Part shown: positions 8,610-15,348 of the stretch, one piece after another
Layout of the letters: each line of letters begins with the position of its first letter
Numbering within the stretch: position 1 is the first letter of the stretch
Assembly: GCA_003551305.1 (NCBI GenBank)
Contig: PUMJ01000061.1
Coordinates: 1-42,288, forward strand
Direction: 5' to 3'
Length of the DNA stretch: 42,288 nucleotides
Source of the DNA: Candidatus Brocadiaceae bacterium
GTDB taxonomy: Bacteria; Planctomycetota; Brocadiia; SM23-32
Made by a program: the position numbers and the translations under genes
The notes under the pieces: model-generated
What the model was told of the DNA's origin: nothing
What the model saw: the letters and a program-made list of their open reading frames with translations, nothing else
Database searches by the model: none

Positions 8610-9054
8610 CCCATTCTCCCTCGCTCATAAAGGACAGATAGACCTCCTCCAGGCTTCCCGGCGGTGCCGAGGCAAGCAGGGCGGCCGGCAGATGCCGGGT
8701 CTCCTCCGTGACGGCGCTCGCCACGTCCCGGCCGGCGGCGATGCCCAACCCGATGCCGGTCACGAACAGCAGCAGGGCGGCGGCCCTGCGAAGCGGCCAG
8801 GTGCGCCGGACCTGCTCGACGTGGACGGCCCGGCCGCGGCGCTCGGCGCGTTGTCGCAGGCGCGCGGCGAAGTCCGCCTCGCCCTCGCGGGCACCGAGCG
8901 CGCCCAGCAGCGTCCGCAGCCGTTCGAGTTCGTCCCGTTCGGCGGCGCAGCGCCGGCAGTCCCCCACGTGCGCCCGCACGAGAGCCGCCTCGGCCGAGTC
9001 AAGCTCGCCGTCCTTCAGGGCTCCAAGCCTTCTTGTCGCATCTTCGCAGTTCAT
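8587..9054 (-). CDS. Zinc-finger anti-sigma factor (ZAS, zf-HC2) with one membrane segment
   Basis: 155 residues. The N-terminus has the zinc-binding pattern of ZAS anti-sigma factors: Cys3, then His29-x3-Cys33-x2-Cys36 in HVGDCRRCAAERDELERL. Such domains bind ECF sigma factors in the cytoplasm until a signal releases them. A membrane segment lies at about 92-110 (AAALLLFVTGIGLGIAAG), followed by a periplasmic tail of ~45 residues. ATG 9054 has a strong AAGGGAGG site. Its sigma partner is probably the ECF gene at 10536-11213, although a 640-base gap and two other genes separate them, which is unusual because the pair is normally adjacent. Confidence 0.8.
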   Translation of the reverse strand: MNCEDATRRLGALKDGELDSAEAALVRAHVGDCRRCAAERDELERLRTLLGALGAREGEADFAARLRQRAERRGRAVHVEQVRRTWPLRRAAALLLFVTGIGLGIAAGRDVASAVTEETRHLPAALLASAPPGSLEEVYLSFMSEGEWDETHNAQ

Positions 9055-9126
9055 CGTCCTCCTCCCTTAATAATAAACGGACGAAGGCGCGGAATCCTGC
9101 GGTCTTTCTTTCTGTCCGCCGCCGCA

Positions 9127-9212
9127 GAGGGGGGATGAAGCCCTGGGTGCCCGGCAGGCACCCCGGGAAACCGGCAGCCGACAACAAGACCGCGCCCTGA
9201 AAGGGCGCCATA
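9127..9212. repeat. GC-rich interspersed repeat, copy 1
   Basis: Contains GAAGCCCTGGGTGCCCGG, a short palindromic ACCCCGGGAAACC part, and CGCGCCCTGAAAGGGCGCC. The same elements in the same order occur near 37988-38039 (AGCCCTGGGT, CCGAAACC, CGCGCCCTGAAGGGGCGC). Similar palindromic units are widely scattered in PVC and other bacterial genomes and may be REP-like; that link is from memory and not tested. Confidence 0.5.
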
Positions 9213-9335
9213 ACGGGGGGGAGAACAGAACACGGACGGCCCCCTCAACAGCCCGCCGTACGGCGGACTCGGCATGGGATATGGGCGCCCGCGGCGGGCG
9301 ATATGCCGCTTTCCGCTGTCCCGCGGAGTAAACGC

Positions 9336-9364
9336 TTGACATAAACCCTATGAACGTATAGTAT
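9336..9364 (+). promoter_or_regulatory. Near-consensus sigma-70 promoter with no gene directly downstream
   Basis: TTGACA at 9336-9341, a 17-base spacer, TAGTAT at 9359-9364. It is the best housekeeping promoter seen in the window. Transcription would start near 9371 on the plus strand and run through a gene-free region, then antisense into the Spy-like gene at 9695-10273. It could drive a small RNA or an antisense RNA. Confidence 0.65.
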
Positions 9365-9370
9365 CTTCTG

Positions 9371-9560
9371 CAGGCCCTTGACCAGGACCTCCACAGCTCC
9401 AGGCAGGAGCCGGCTTCGGATGGCTGCATGGGAATTGCTCAGTCCCCCGGCGGGGAGTCGAAACCGCCGGGCCTTCACGCTCGGCAGGCCTCATCCGAGT
9501 CGGTGATGCGGTGCTTTCTGCGAAACGAACCCATTTGCTCTTTGGCACTCTGATGGTGAC
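9371..9560 (+). ncRNA. Possible small RNA downstream of the orphan promoter (3' end not known)
   Basis: The region begins at the expected start of the 9336-9364 promoter. It contains a hairpin with an 8-base stem (CCCGGCGG / CCGCCGGG) and a 10-base loop, plus several shorter complementary stretches. I could not match it to tmRNA, SRP RNA, RNase P, 6S or a riboswitch class, and I see no clear terminator, so the end is arbitrary. No ribosome site with a believable frame follows. Confidence 0.25.
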
Positions 9561-9694
9561 GTGTCGTGTGCTGCCATTCGCCGCCGGGCGAACGGCCGGG
9601 CGGCGTGGCTACCTGATTCTTCCGTCTGTGATCCCCGCTCACGCCGGCGAGGGGCCGGCCCGCTGCTCGTCGCGAGGGTCACCTGGCGGGGCTG

Positions 9695-10273
9695 TTATTC
9701 GGAGGGAGGGGGCGGTTCGCGGGGGGCCTCATCGGGTTCGGTGCGCTCCTGCCGGAGGTCCCGGCGGCGACCGGGTCCGAAGGGGCGGTCGGGGTCGCGC
9801 AACCCCCGCTGGTCGGGCTCTACGCCGCGACCTCGCCCGGCCCGGGTGGCGCGGCGGCGCTCGCGCAGGGTGGGGAAGTGCTCGTCCAGTCGCTGCACCT
9901 GCTGCTGCCAGATGCGGTCCTGCTCTTCGTCCAGCACCGAGGCGATGTCATGGTCCAGCAGAGCCAGCTGCTGGACGATCCTCGGCCGCAACTCCGAGCG
10001 CGCATGCTGCAGGGCCCTGTAATGCTCCTGCAGGACGGGTTCAAGCCGGCGGCGCTGCTCGGGCCTCAGGTTCAGATCCCGGTCGAGGCGGCGGAGCATG
10101 CGTTCGGCAAAGACCTCCGGCGCCTGCTCGGCAGGGGCGGCCCGTTGCCGGGACATCCCGAGGAAGGTCGCGCTGGCGCCTATGGCGATGCCCGCCGCCA
10201 GGATGAGGAGTCCCAGCAGGACGGACTTCAGCAGCCCGTGCGCGGCCGGAGGCGTCTGGAGGGTTTCGGTCAT
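9695..10273 (-). CDS. Second Spy/CpxP-like membrane-anchored protein
   Basis: 192 residues. A membrane segment at about 13-36 (LLKSVLLGLLILAAGIAIGA) is followed by a helical charged domain with FAERMLRRLDRDLNLRPEQR and a second helix pair, then a disordered Arg/Pro/Glu tail. The helix pattern and the LxLxPEQ-type motif resemble the LTXXQ/metal-resistance fold seen again at 8052-8609, so the two are probably distant paralogues. ATG overlaps the stop of the preceding small membrane gene (ATGA at 10270-10273), giving a sigma, membrane protein, Spy-like operon. Probably a periplasmic sensor for the ECF pathway; the stimulus is unknown. Confidence 0.7.
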   Translation of the reverse strand: MTETLQTPPAAHGLLKSVLLGLLILAAGIAIGASATFLGMSRQRAAPAEQAPEVFAERMLRRLDRDLNLRPEQRRRLEPVLQEHYRALQHARSELRPRIVQQLALLDHDIASVLDEEQDRIWQQQVQRLDEHFPTLRERRRATRAGRGRGVEPDQRGLRDPDRPFGPGRRRDLRQERTEPDEAPREPPPPSE

Positions 10274-10539
10274 TGTGCAGCCCAGGTCACGACTTCGAGG
10301 ATACCGTTCACGGCGTCAAAGCGCTGCTGCCAGGTCAGCACCGCCGCGACAACGAAGGCCGCGGCCGCCGCCGACGAAGCCAGCGACATCCACAACAGCG
10401 GGCGCTGGCGCGGCGCCTGATGCAGATGGCCGTGCTCGCGGAGCGTGGCCAGCACCGAATCGGCGACCTCGACGCTCGGGGCCCGCTCCCGCCGCGCGTT
10501 CTCTATCAGCTTCTCCAGCGGTAAGCGCTTCATGGTCAT
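10270..10539 (-). CDS. Small single-pass membrane protein, possible ECF anti-sigma
   Basis: 89 residues. A charged N-terminal ~40 residues (MKRLPLEKLIENARRERAPS, then helical) precedes one membrane segment at about 47-67 (LWMSLASSAAAAAFVVAAVL) and a short outer tail. It overlaps the sigma gene by four bases and the next gene by four bases, the arrangement expected of a sigma regulator. It lacks the His/Cys zinc motif of the anti-sigma at 8587-9054. Short proteins of this type are common after ECF sigma genes in Planctomycetota. A second ATG at 10533 has better spacing from the GGAG in the sigma gene. Confidence 0.65.
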   Translation of the reverse strand: MTMKRLPLEKLIENARRERAPSVEVADSVLATLREHGHLHQAPRQRPLLWMSLASSAAAAAFVVAAVLTWQQRFDAVNGILEVVTWAAQ

Positions 10540-11213
10540 AGCTCCAGTTCGATCTCGGCTTCGGCGGCCACCTGCCGCAGTTTTTTCAGGGCCCGGTGCG
10601 TCTGCACCCGCACGTGCACTCGGGACCAGCCGATGCGGCGGGCCGTCTCTTTCACGTCACACTGCTCCAGGTAGCGCAGCGTCAGGACCAGTCGGTCGCG
10701 CGCCGGCAACCGCTCCAGCAGGTGATGGACCAGGTCGGCGGCCTCCCGCTGGTCCCGGCCGTCATCCGTGCCCAGGCGGTTGAGCAGGGCGTCCGAGAGG
10801 GCGACCGGTCGGCGCTCCTTTTCCTGTTCCTTCCAGTAACGGTAACCGACCCGGGTGGCAATGCGGGCCAGCCAGTGCTCGAAGGGCGCCCGGGCGCTGT
10901 AAGTGGCCAGGCTCAGGTACGCTTCTACGAACACCCTGTGGGTCAGTTCCTCGTGCTCGCCCCTGTCACGGGTGAAACGCCACATGATTTTGGCCACGGC
11001 CGCCTGGTGGCGCTCGACCAGGCGCCGGTAGGCGTCAGAATCGCCGTTGAGGCTGCGGCGGATGTCCGCGGCGTCGGCGCTTTGATGCTCCTCTGCCCCG
11101 GCCTGGTGCGGGCGCTCAGCGGCGCCCAGCCATGCGACCAGAGCCAGAAGCGAAGAGCGCGAAGACCGCGCCCCACCGCCGCCCATGCCGGCGCTGATTG
11201 CAGCTTCTGCCAC
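10536..11213 (-). CDS. ECF-type RNA polymerase sigma factor
   Basis: 225 residues. Region 2 reads DAYRRLVERHQAAVAKIMWR through AYLSLATYSARAPFEHWLARI; region 4 is LLERLPARDRLVLTLRYLE followed by the helix-turn-helix DVKETARRIGWSRVHVRVQT. Regions 1 and 3 are absent, as in ECF factors that direct polymerase to stress-response promoters. GTG 11213 is chosen because GAGGAG lies six bases before it; a TTG at 11219 touches that site and is less likely. About 55 N-terminal residues before region 2 are low-complexity. First gene of a three-gene overlapping set. Confidence 0.88.
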   Translation of the reverse strand: MAEAAISAGMGGGGARSSRSSLLALVAWLGAAERPHQAGAEEHQSADAADIRRSLNGDSDAYRRLVERHQAAVAKIMWRFTRDRGEHEELTHRVFVEAYLSLATYSARAPFEHWLARIATRVGYRYWKEQEKERRPVALSDALLNRLGTDDGRDQREAADLVHHLLERLPARDRLVLTLRYLEQCDVKETARRIGWSRVHVRVQTHRALKKLRQVAAEAEIELEL

Positions 11214-11340
11214 CGTCAACTCCTCGTCTCAGGACGTCAGGACGGCCGCCTGTGCCGGTTCGCTCCGGCGGCCGGTGCAGGCCCCGCCTGCCAAGCGCGC
11301 CGACGGGGCCCGCGGGCCTCACCTACCTCCATTATCAGGG

Positions 11341-11784
11341 TTACTGGCAGTTGGGGCCAGTCCCGTCGCGGGGGCCTTGTCGCCGGCCGCCGCCGCGGGC
11401 CTCGCCACGCCCCGGACCGCTGCCGTCACGCGCCCCGCGGGCCAGGCCGCGGCGCTCGCCGCTGCCGTCGCGTCGCATTTCGGCGCTGCCTGCGCCGTCG
11501 CGGGGGCCTTGCCGTCGGCCGCCGCCGTGGGCCTCACCGCGCCCCGGACCGCTGCCGTCGCGCGCCCCGCGGGCCAGGCCCCGGCGCTCACCGGTGCCGT
11601 CGCGGGGGGCGTTCAGGCCGCGAGTGCCGTCGCGCGGGCCACGCTGCAACCCTTGGGGCTCCGGCTCTTCACACTGAGTCTGCACCGCCGCGTCCCCGGC
11701 TTCGGAGCCGAAGGCCGTCCCGACCGCAGGGGCCAGGCCCAGCACCAGCAGCAGACCGATTCCCGTCATCAACATCGCCTTCAT
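11341..11784 (-). CDS. Small secreted protein with RDG(T/S)G repeats
   Basis: 147 residues. Signal peptide MKAMLMTGIGLLLVLGLAPA from ATG 11784 with a GGGAG ribosome site. The mature part is Gly/Arg-rich and has seven RDG(T/S/A)-type motifs (PRDGTG, ARDGSG, RRDGSG). A unit of 44 residues beginning ERRGLARGARDGSGPGRGEA is present twice in tandem; the DNA period is 132 bases. There is one Cys before the repeats and one near the C-terminus. Function unknown. It lies directly upstream of the ECF sigma gene on the same strand (127-base gap), so it may be a target of or part of that system. Low-complexity composition makes homology search uninformative. Confidence 0.7.
   Translation of the reverse strand: MKAMLMTGIGLLLVLGLAPAVGTAFGSEAGDAAVQTQCEEPEPQGLQRGPRDGTRGLNAPRDGTGERRGLARGARDGSGPGRGEAHGGGRRQGPRDGAGSAEMRRDGSGERRGLARGARDGSGPGRGEARGGGRRQGPRDGTGPNCQ
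11363..11627. repeat. Two tandem 132-base coding repeats
   Basis: Two copies of a 132-base unit inside the RDG-repeat gene, starting at about 11363 and 11495 (each begins CCGTCGCGGGGGCCTT). The period is a multiple of three, so the reading frame is kept and the protein gains a 44-residue block per copy. Confidence 0.75.
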
Positions 11785-11820
11785 CGTTTGCGCTCCCTTC
11801 TGTTGAGAGTAGCTCTGTCT

Positions 11821-11879
11821 GATGGGCCCATCTACCCCTATAGTGGGCGAGAACGGGGGAAACGTTACAGCAATTGCTG
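11821..11879. promoter_or_regulatory. Two perfect 12-base palindromes upstream of the RDG-repeat gene
   Basis: GATGGGCCCATC at 11821-11832 and CAGCAATTGCTG at 11868-11879 flank the likely promoter zone of the minus-strand gene starting at 11784 and lie upstream of the plus-strand recombinase gene. Between them the minus strand reads TATAGG (11837-11842). TGTAAC on the minus strand at 11864-11869 resembles some ECF -35 elements. Operator function is a guess. Confidence 0.3.
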
Positions 11880-11982
11880 AAGTCCTCTGTTGCGCCGGAC
11901 GGGCGAGCCGGCCCCGGCAGGGGCCCGAGGAACTCAACGCGCTTGCCACGGCCTTGCCCGCGCCGCTACCATCGCAGGGGAT

Positions 11983-12870
11983 ATGAGCGGACTGATTGAC
12001 GATTTTCTCCACAGGCTGGCCGTGGAGAAGGGTTATTCGGAGAACACGGTGCGCGCCTACGCGCGGGACCTGGTGGAACTGGCCGACTTCATGGAGGGCC
12101 GCCGGCGCCCGCTGACGGCGGCCACCGTGCAGGACGTGCGCGCCTTTCTGGCCGCGCAGCAGGGGCGCGGGCTGGCCCGCTCCACCATCGCCCGGCGCTC
12201 GGCTTCCGTCCGCTCCTTCTACAGGTTCCTGGCGCGCGAGGGCGTCCTGGAGTCCAACCCCATGTCGGCCCTCCGGGCGCCGCGCCGCGAGCAGAAGCTG
12301 CCCGTCTTCATGACGGTCGAGGAGGTGGAGAAGCTGCTGGACCAACCCGACACCTCGACCTGGATCGGCTGCCGCGACGTCGCCGTCCTGGAGACCCTCT
12401 ACGGCGGCGGCCTGCGGGTGGGGGAACTGGTGGGGCTCGACTACGACGACGTGGACCTCGGCAGCGGCCTCGTCCGAGTGGAGGGCAAGGGCAAGAAGGA
12501 ACGCGTCGTGCCGGTGGGCCGGTGCGCGGCCCGGGCCGTAGGCCGCTACCTGGCCTGCACCGGGGAGGGCGTCCCGGAACGGCGCGACCCCCGCGCCCTT
12601 TTTGTGAACGCCACCGAGGGCACGCGCCTGAGCGCCCGGAGCGTCCGCCGCATCGTGGACAGGCATGTCGCCGCGGCGGGCCTCAACCCCCGCGTCAGCC
12701 CCCACGCCTTGCGTCACAGCTTCGCCACGCACATGGTGACCAACGGCGCCGACCTGCGGGCCGTGCAGGAACTGCTCGGCCACGAGAACCTGAGCACCAC
12801 GCAGGTCTACACACACCTGACCCACGAACACCTGAAACGCGTCTACGAGACGGCCCACCCCCGGGCCTGA
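11983..12870 (+). CDS. Tyrosine recombinase, XerC/XerD type
   Basis: 295 residues, the standard Xer length. The N-terminal SAM-like DNA-binding domain ([20 protein letters not shown]) is followed by the catalytic domain. Visible active-site parts are Arg in [13 protein letters not shown], Lys in [24 protein letters not shown] with His and Arg, His in [11 protein letters not shown] and the nucleophile Tyr in [15 protein letters not shown]. Family members resolve chromosome dimers at dif with FtsK. No phage or integron context is present, so a housekeeping role is likely; XerC versus XerD cannot be told here. ATG 11983 is preferred since the family start is here. The following gene starts 19 bases downstream. 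Confidence 0.9.
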   Translation: MSGLIDDFLHRLAVEKGYSENTVRAYARDLVELADFMEGRRRPLTAATVQDVRAFLAAQQGRGLARSTIARRSASVRSFYRFLAREGVLESNPMSALRAPRREQKLPVFMTVEEVEKLLDQPDTSTWIGCRDVAVLETLYGGGLRVGELVGLDYDDVDLGSGLVRVEGKGKKERVVPVGRCAARAVGRYLACTGEGVPERRDPRALFVNATEGTRLSARSVRRIVDRHVAAAGLNPRVSPHALRHSFATHMVTNGADLRAVQELLGHENLSTTQVYTHLTHEHLKRVYETAHPRA

Positions 12871-12889
12871 AGGGAGGCTGCGGGCCGCC

Positions 12890-13423
12890 ATGGAACCCGA
12901 TGAGCGAACCGGACGGGTGCTCATTTTGACCGGAGAAGGCAAGGGCAAAACGACCTCCGCCCTGGGCACGGCCCTCCGCGCGGTGGGGCACGGCATGCGT
13001 GTGCTGGTGGTGCAGTTCATCAAAGAGCGGGAGACCGGCGAGCACCTGGCCGCCCGGCGGCTGGCTCCGGACCTGGAGGTGCGCCGGGCCGGGACGGGGT
13101 TCCTGGACGGCGGCGTCGTGCCGCACCGGCGGGCCGCCGGAGCCGCCCGGGACGCGCTCGAACGCGCTGCCGCCGACATGGCCTCCGGCCGCTACGGCCT
13201 GGTGGTGTTGGATGAGGTACTGTTCGCCGCCGCGCAGGGGTTGGTGGACCGCGCGGAGGTGGCTGCGGCCGTGAAGGGCCGGGCGCCCGATGTGCACGTG
13301 ATGCTGACCGGCCGGGGCGAGCCGGCGGAACTTGAGGAACTGGCCGATACGGTGACGCGCATGGAGTGCGTGCGCCACGCTTTCGGTCTGGGCAGGGGGG
13401 CGACGAAAGGCATCGAGTACTGA
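12890..13423 (+). CDS. cobO: Cob(I)yrinic acid a,c-diamide adenosyltransferase (CobO/BtuR type)
   Basis: 177 residues. Transfers the adenosyl group from ATP to corrinoids in the making or salvage of coenzyme B12. The P-loop is [20 protein letters not shown], followed by [24 protein letters not shown] (the Walker-B-like strand) and VMLTGRGEP, all typical of the BtuR/CobO/CobA family. No other cobalamin gene is in the window, so salvage or a dispersed pathway cannot be separated. It follows the recombinase closely and may share its transcript. An AAGGGAGG lies about 12 bases before the ATG. Confidence 0.92.
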   Translation: MEPDERTGRVLILTGEGKGKTTSALGTALRAVGHGMRVLVVQFIKERETGEHLAARRLAPDLEVRRAGTGFLDGGVVPHRRAAGAARDALERAAADMASGRYGLVVLDEVLFAAAQGLVDRAEVAAAVKGRAPDVHVMLTGRGEPAELEELADTVTRMECVRHAFGLGRGATKGIEY

Positions 13424-13755
13424 CCTCCACTGTCGCGGGCCCGGTGCGCCGCTCGCCCCCCGAAGCCGGGATTATGAGCGGGAAAACCAGGATGCCTGCG
13501 ACGGCAAAGCGACGACGAGGACGATTGCTCGGGCGCGTCTGCGCCTGCGCTCAGAACCGGACCTGCAGCGCCCCGGTTCGCCGGGTGGGCGGGACGGCAC
13601 CATAATTGCGGTAACCTGGTGTTGTCCCAGGCTGCGAGTCCGTCCGTGGCGCGGCCCCTCAGTTCGGAAAAGGGCTGGTTTTGAGGGTGCGGGGTTCTCT
13701 ATAATGCGCTCCTGCGTCTCAGAAACCTTCGCCATGGCTCTGTGAGGCGGTGCAG
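13424..13755. other. 330-base intergenic region upstream of the phosphatase gene
   Basis: No believable gene on either strand; short open frames here have signalless, Arg/Pro-rich products typical of high-GC noise. The only clear element is the TATAAT at 13700-13705. Confidence 0.5.
13700..13705 (+). promoter_or_regulatory. TATAAT -10 element for the phosphatase-kinase pair
   Basis: A perfect TATAAT 45 to 51 bases before the start codon. The sequence 17-18 bases upstream (TGGTTT) is a poor -35, so an activator or a different contact may be needed. Confidence 0.45.
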
Positions 13756-15348
13756 ATGCCGGGGTTCATGCTGGATACAGGTCGCTTCTACCGGCGGGAG
13801 CCGGTCAAGATCGAGTCTGAATATCACGGCGCCCTTGTTCGCAGGATAGCCGAGGGCATCGGGATGCCTTTGGAGCTGGCGCCGGAAGAGAACGCCGGCG
13901 ACACCCGCTCACGGGCTCCGGTCCGCTGCGGGGGCAGCCGAACCGGCTGGGTCGTCGTTGCGCCAGATGACGGCGTGCACGGCCGACGCGCGGCCGAGAT
14001 GGCCGCCGAGCTTGTCGGCCGGCTCATCACCGCCGAGCAGGACATCGCCAGCCTGTCCATGGAGGTGGCCGACCGCTACGAGGAACTCAACTTCCTCTAC
14101 GAGATGGGCGACCGCGTGGGCGCCCTGCTGGACGAGGACGAGATATGCAGCTTCGTGGCGGAGGAGGCGGCCTGGCTGCTGGACTGCGAGCGTGCCTCGG
14201 TGATGGTTGTGGACCCGCAGAGCGGCGACCTGCGCATCCGGGCCGCCGTGGGACTGCCCGATGAGATCAGCGACGAAGTCACTGTCCGGCCGGGCGAACG
14301 CATCAGCGGCAAAGTCTTCGAAAGCGGCCACGCCATGGTCGTCAATGAGGGCGACCCCATGCCGGCCGAGTCGCTGAGGGTGGACGAGCTGAGGGAGTCG
14401 AACTCCTTCCTCTGCGTACCCCTGAAGTTCTCCACCGAGAGCGGGGGCGAGGAGGAGATCGTCGGCGTCATCAACCTGACGCGCAAGCGTGGCGGGGACA
14501 TGTTCACCGCCAGCGACCTGAAGCTGGTCAGCGCCGTGGCGGCCACCACGGCGACGCAGATCCACAACTGCCGCCTGATCAACGCCGAACGCGAGCGCCA
14601 GCGACTCGAGCAGGAACTGGAACTGGCCGCCAGGATCCAGCTCAGCCTTCTGCCGGAGGAGCCCCTCAACCGGGGCGCCGTCCGCGCCGCCGGCTCCTGC
14701 CGGCCGGCCCGCCACGTCGGGGGCGATTTCTTCGACTACTGGGTGCAGGACGACCGCGTCTGCATAGTCGTGGCGGACGTCTCCGGCCATGACATCGGCG
14801 CGGCGCTGATGGCCACCGCCATGCGCAGCGTCATGCGCAGCCAGGCCGCACACCGAAGCTCGGTGGCCGGCCTGCTGGCGCAGGTCAATCGGGCGCTGTT
14901 CGAAGACCTGGTGCGCTCCGAACTGTTCGTGACGGCTTTCTACGCCGAGATCAGCCTGGACGGCGGTGAGATCACCTTCTGCCGTGCCGGCCACCCCAAG
15001 CCCCTCCTGGTGCAGGACGGAGATGCGCACTGGCTCGACACCGACGGCATGCTGCTGGGCCTGCAGCCGGACGGCGACTACGAGGAGCGTAGCGTCACCC
15101 TGTCCGAGGGCGCCGTTCTGACGCTCTACACCGACGGGCTGATGGAGACGGTGAACGCACGGGGGGAGAGCTTCGGCATCGAGGGCGTGCGCAGGGCGAC
15201 GATGGCGGCCCTGGACGCACCGGCCGAAGAGGGAGCGGCCGGCATCCTGGAGGCCGCCCGGGAACATGGCCGCGCCTCCGCACAGGCCGATGACCTGACG
15301 GCGCTGGTGGTGCGTTACGACGGGGGCGAAGCGGGAGCGGACGGATGA
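13756..15348 (+). CDS. GAF domain-PP2C (SpoIIE/RsbU-type) serine phosphatase
   Basis: 530 residues. After ~95 unassigned residues a helical linker leads to a GAF sensor domain (about 100-280; FLYEMGDRVGALLDEDEICS, then ERASVMVVDPQSGDL and VGVINLTRK). The C-terminal PP2C domain (about 305-525) has LAARIQLSLLPEEP, ARHVGGDFFDYW, VADVSGHDIGAALMAT, RAGHPKPLLV, LYTDGLMETVN and QADDLTALVVRY, including the Asp residues that bind metal. Such proteins dephosphorylate anti-anti-sigma proteins or other regulators in the cytoplasm. No anti-sigma antagonist or RsbW-like kinase is nearby. ATG 13756 has GAGG upstream; GTG 13750 is also possible. Its stop overlaps the kinase start. Confidence 0.88.
   Translation: MPGFMLDTGRFYRREPVKIESEYHGALVRRIAEGIGMPLELAPEENAGDTRSRAPVRCGGSRTGWVVVAPDDGVHGRRAAEMAAELVGRLITAEQDIASLSMEVADRYEELNFLYEMGDRVGALLDEDEICSFVAEEAAWLLDCERASVMVVDPQSGDLRIRAAVGLPDEISDEVTVRPGERISGKVFESGHAMVVNEGDPMPAESLRVDELRESNSFLCVPLKFSTESGGEEEIVGVINLTRKRGGDMFTASDLKLVSAVAATTATQIHNCRLINAERERQRLEQELELAARIQLSLLPEEPLNRGAVRAAGSCRPARHVGGDFFDYWVQDDRVCIVVADVSGHDIGAALMATAMRSVMRSQAAHRSSVAGLLAQVNRALFEDLVRSELFVTAFYAEISLDGGEITFCRAGHPKPLLVQDGDAHWLDTDGMLLGLQPDGDYEERSVTLSEGAVLTLYTDGLMETVNARGESFGIEGVRRATMAALDAPAEEGAAGILEAAREHGRASAQADDLTALVVRYDGGEAGADG

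Larger units (their letters stand above)
9055..9694. other. 640-base non-coding stretch with repeats, palindromes and an orphan promoter
   Basis: No convincing gene in either strand. From left to right it holds a copy of a GC-rich interspersed repeat (about 9127-9212), a perfect 14-base palindrome CCGCCGTACGGCGG (9253-9266), an imperfect inverted repeat around CGCCCGCGGCGGGCG (about 9287-9301) flanked by ATAT on both sides, a near-consensus promoter on the plus strand (9336-9364), and a hairpin (CCCGGCGG / CCGCCGGG, about 9453-9478). The stretch separates the two halves of the sigma/anti-sigma locus. Confidence 0.6.

Noticed and set aside
9371-9560. tmRNA, SRP RNA, 6S RNA or cobalamin/glycine riboswitch
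   Set aside because: None of the conserved strings I know for these was found; the hairpin with CGGGGAGTCGAAACCG looks a little like a T-arm on the minus strand but no acceptor stem or other arms pair.
9511-10206. A 231-codon plus-strand frame downstream of the orphan promoter
   Set aside because: It overlaps the Spy-like gene in antisense, is very rich in Gly, Ala, Arg and Pro, and has no ribosome site. The promoter more likely drives RNA without coding function.
11983-12870. Integron or phage integrase
   Set aside because: Length and motifs fit XerC/XerD, and no att site, cassette array, phage gene or tRNA is near.
11341-13179. A 612-codon minus-strand frame including the RDG-repeat protein
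   Set aside because: The first ~460 residues are antisense to the recombinase and adenosyltransferase genes. The signal peptide and ribosome site at 11784 mark the true start.
13366-13735. Two small open frames between the adenosyltransferase and the phosphatase genes
   Set aside because: Products are Arg/Pro-rich without domain or signal, neither has a good ribosome site, and they overlap each other in antisense.
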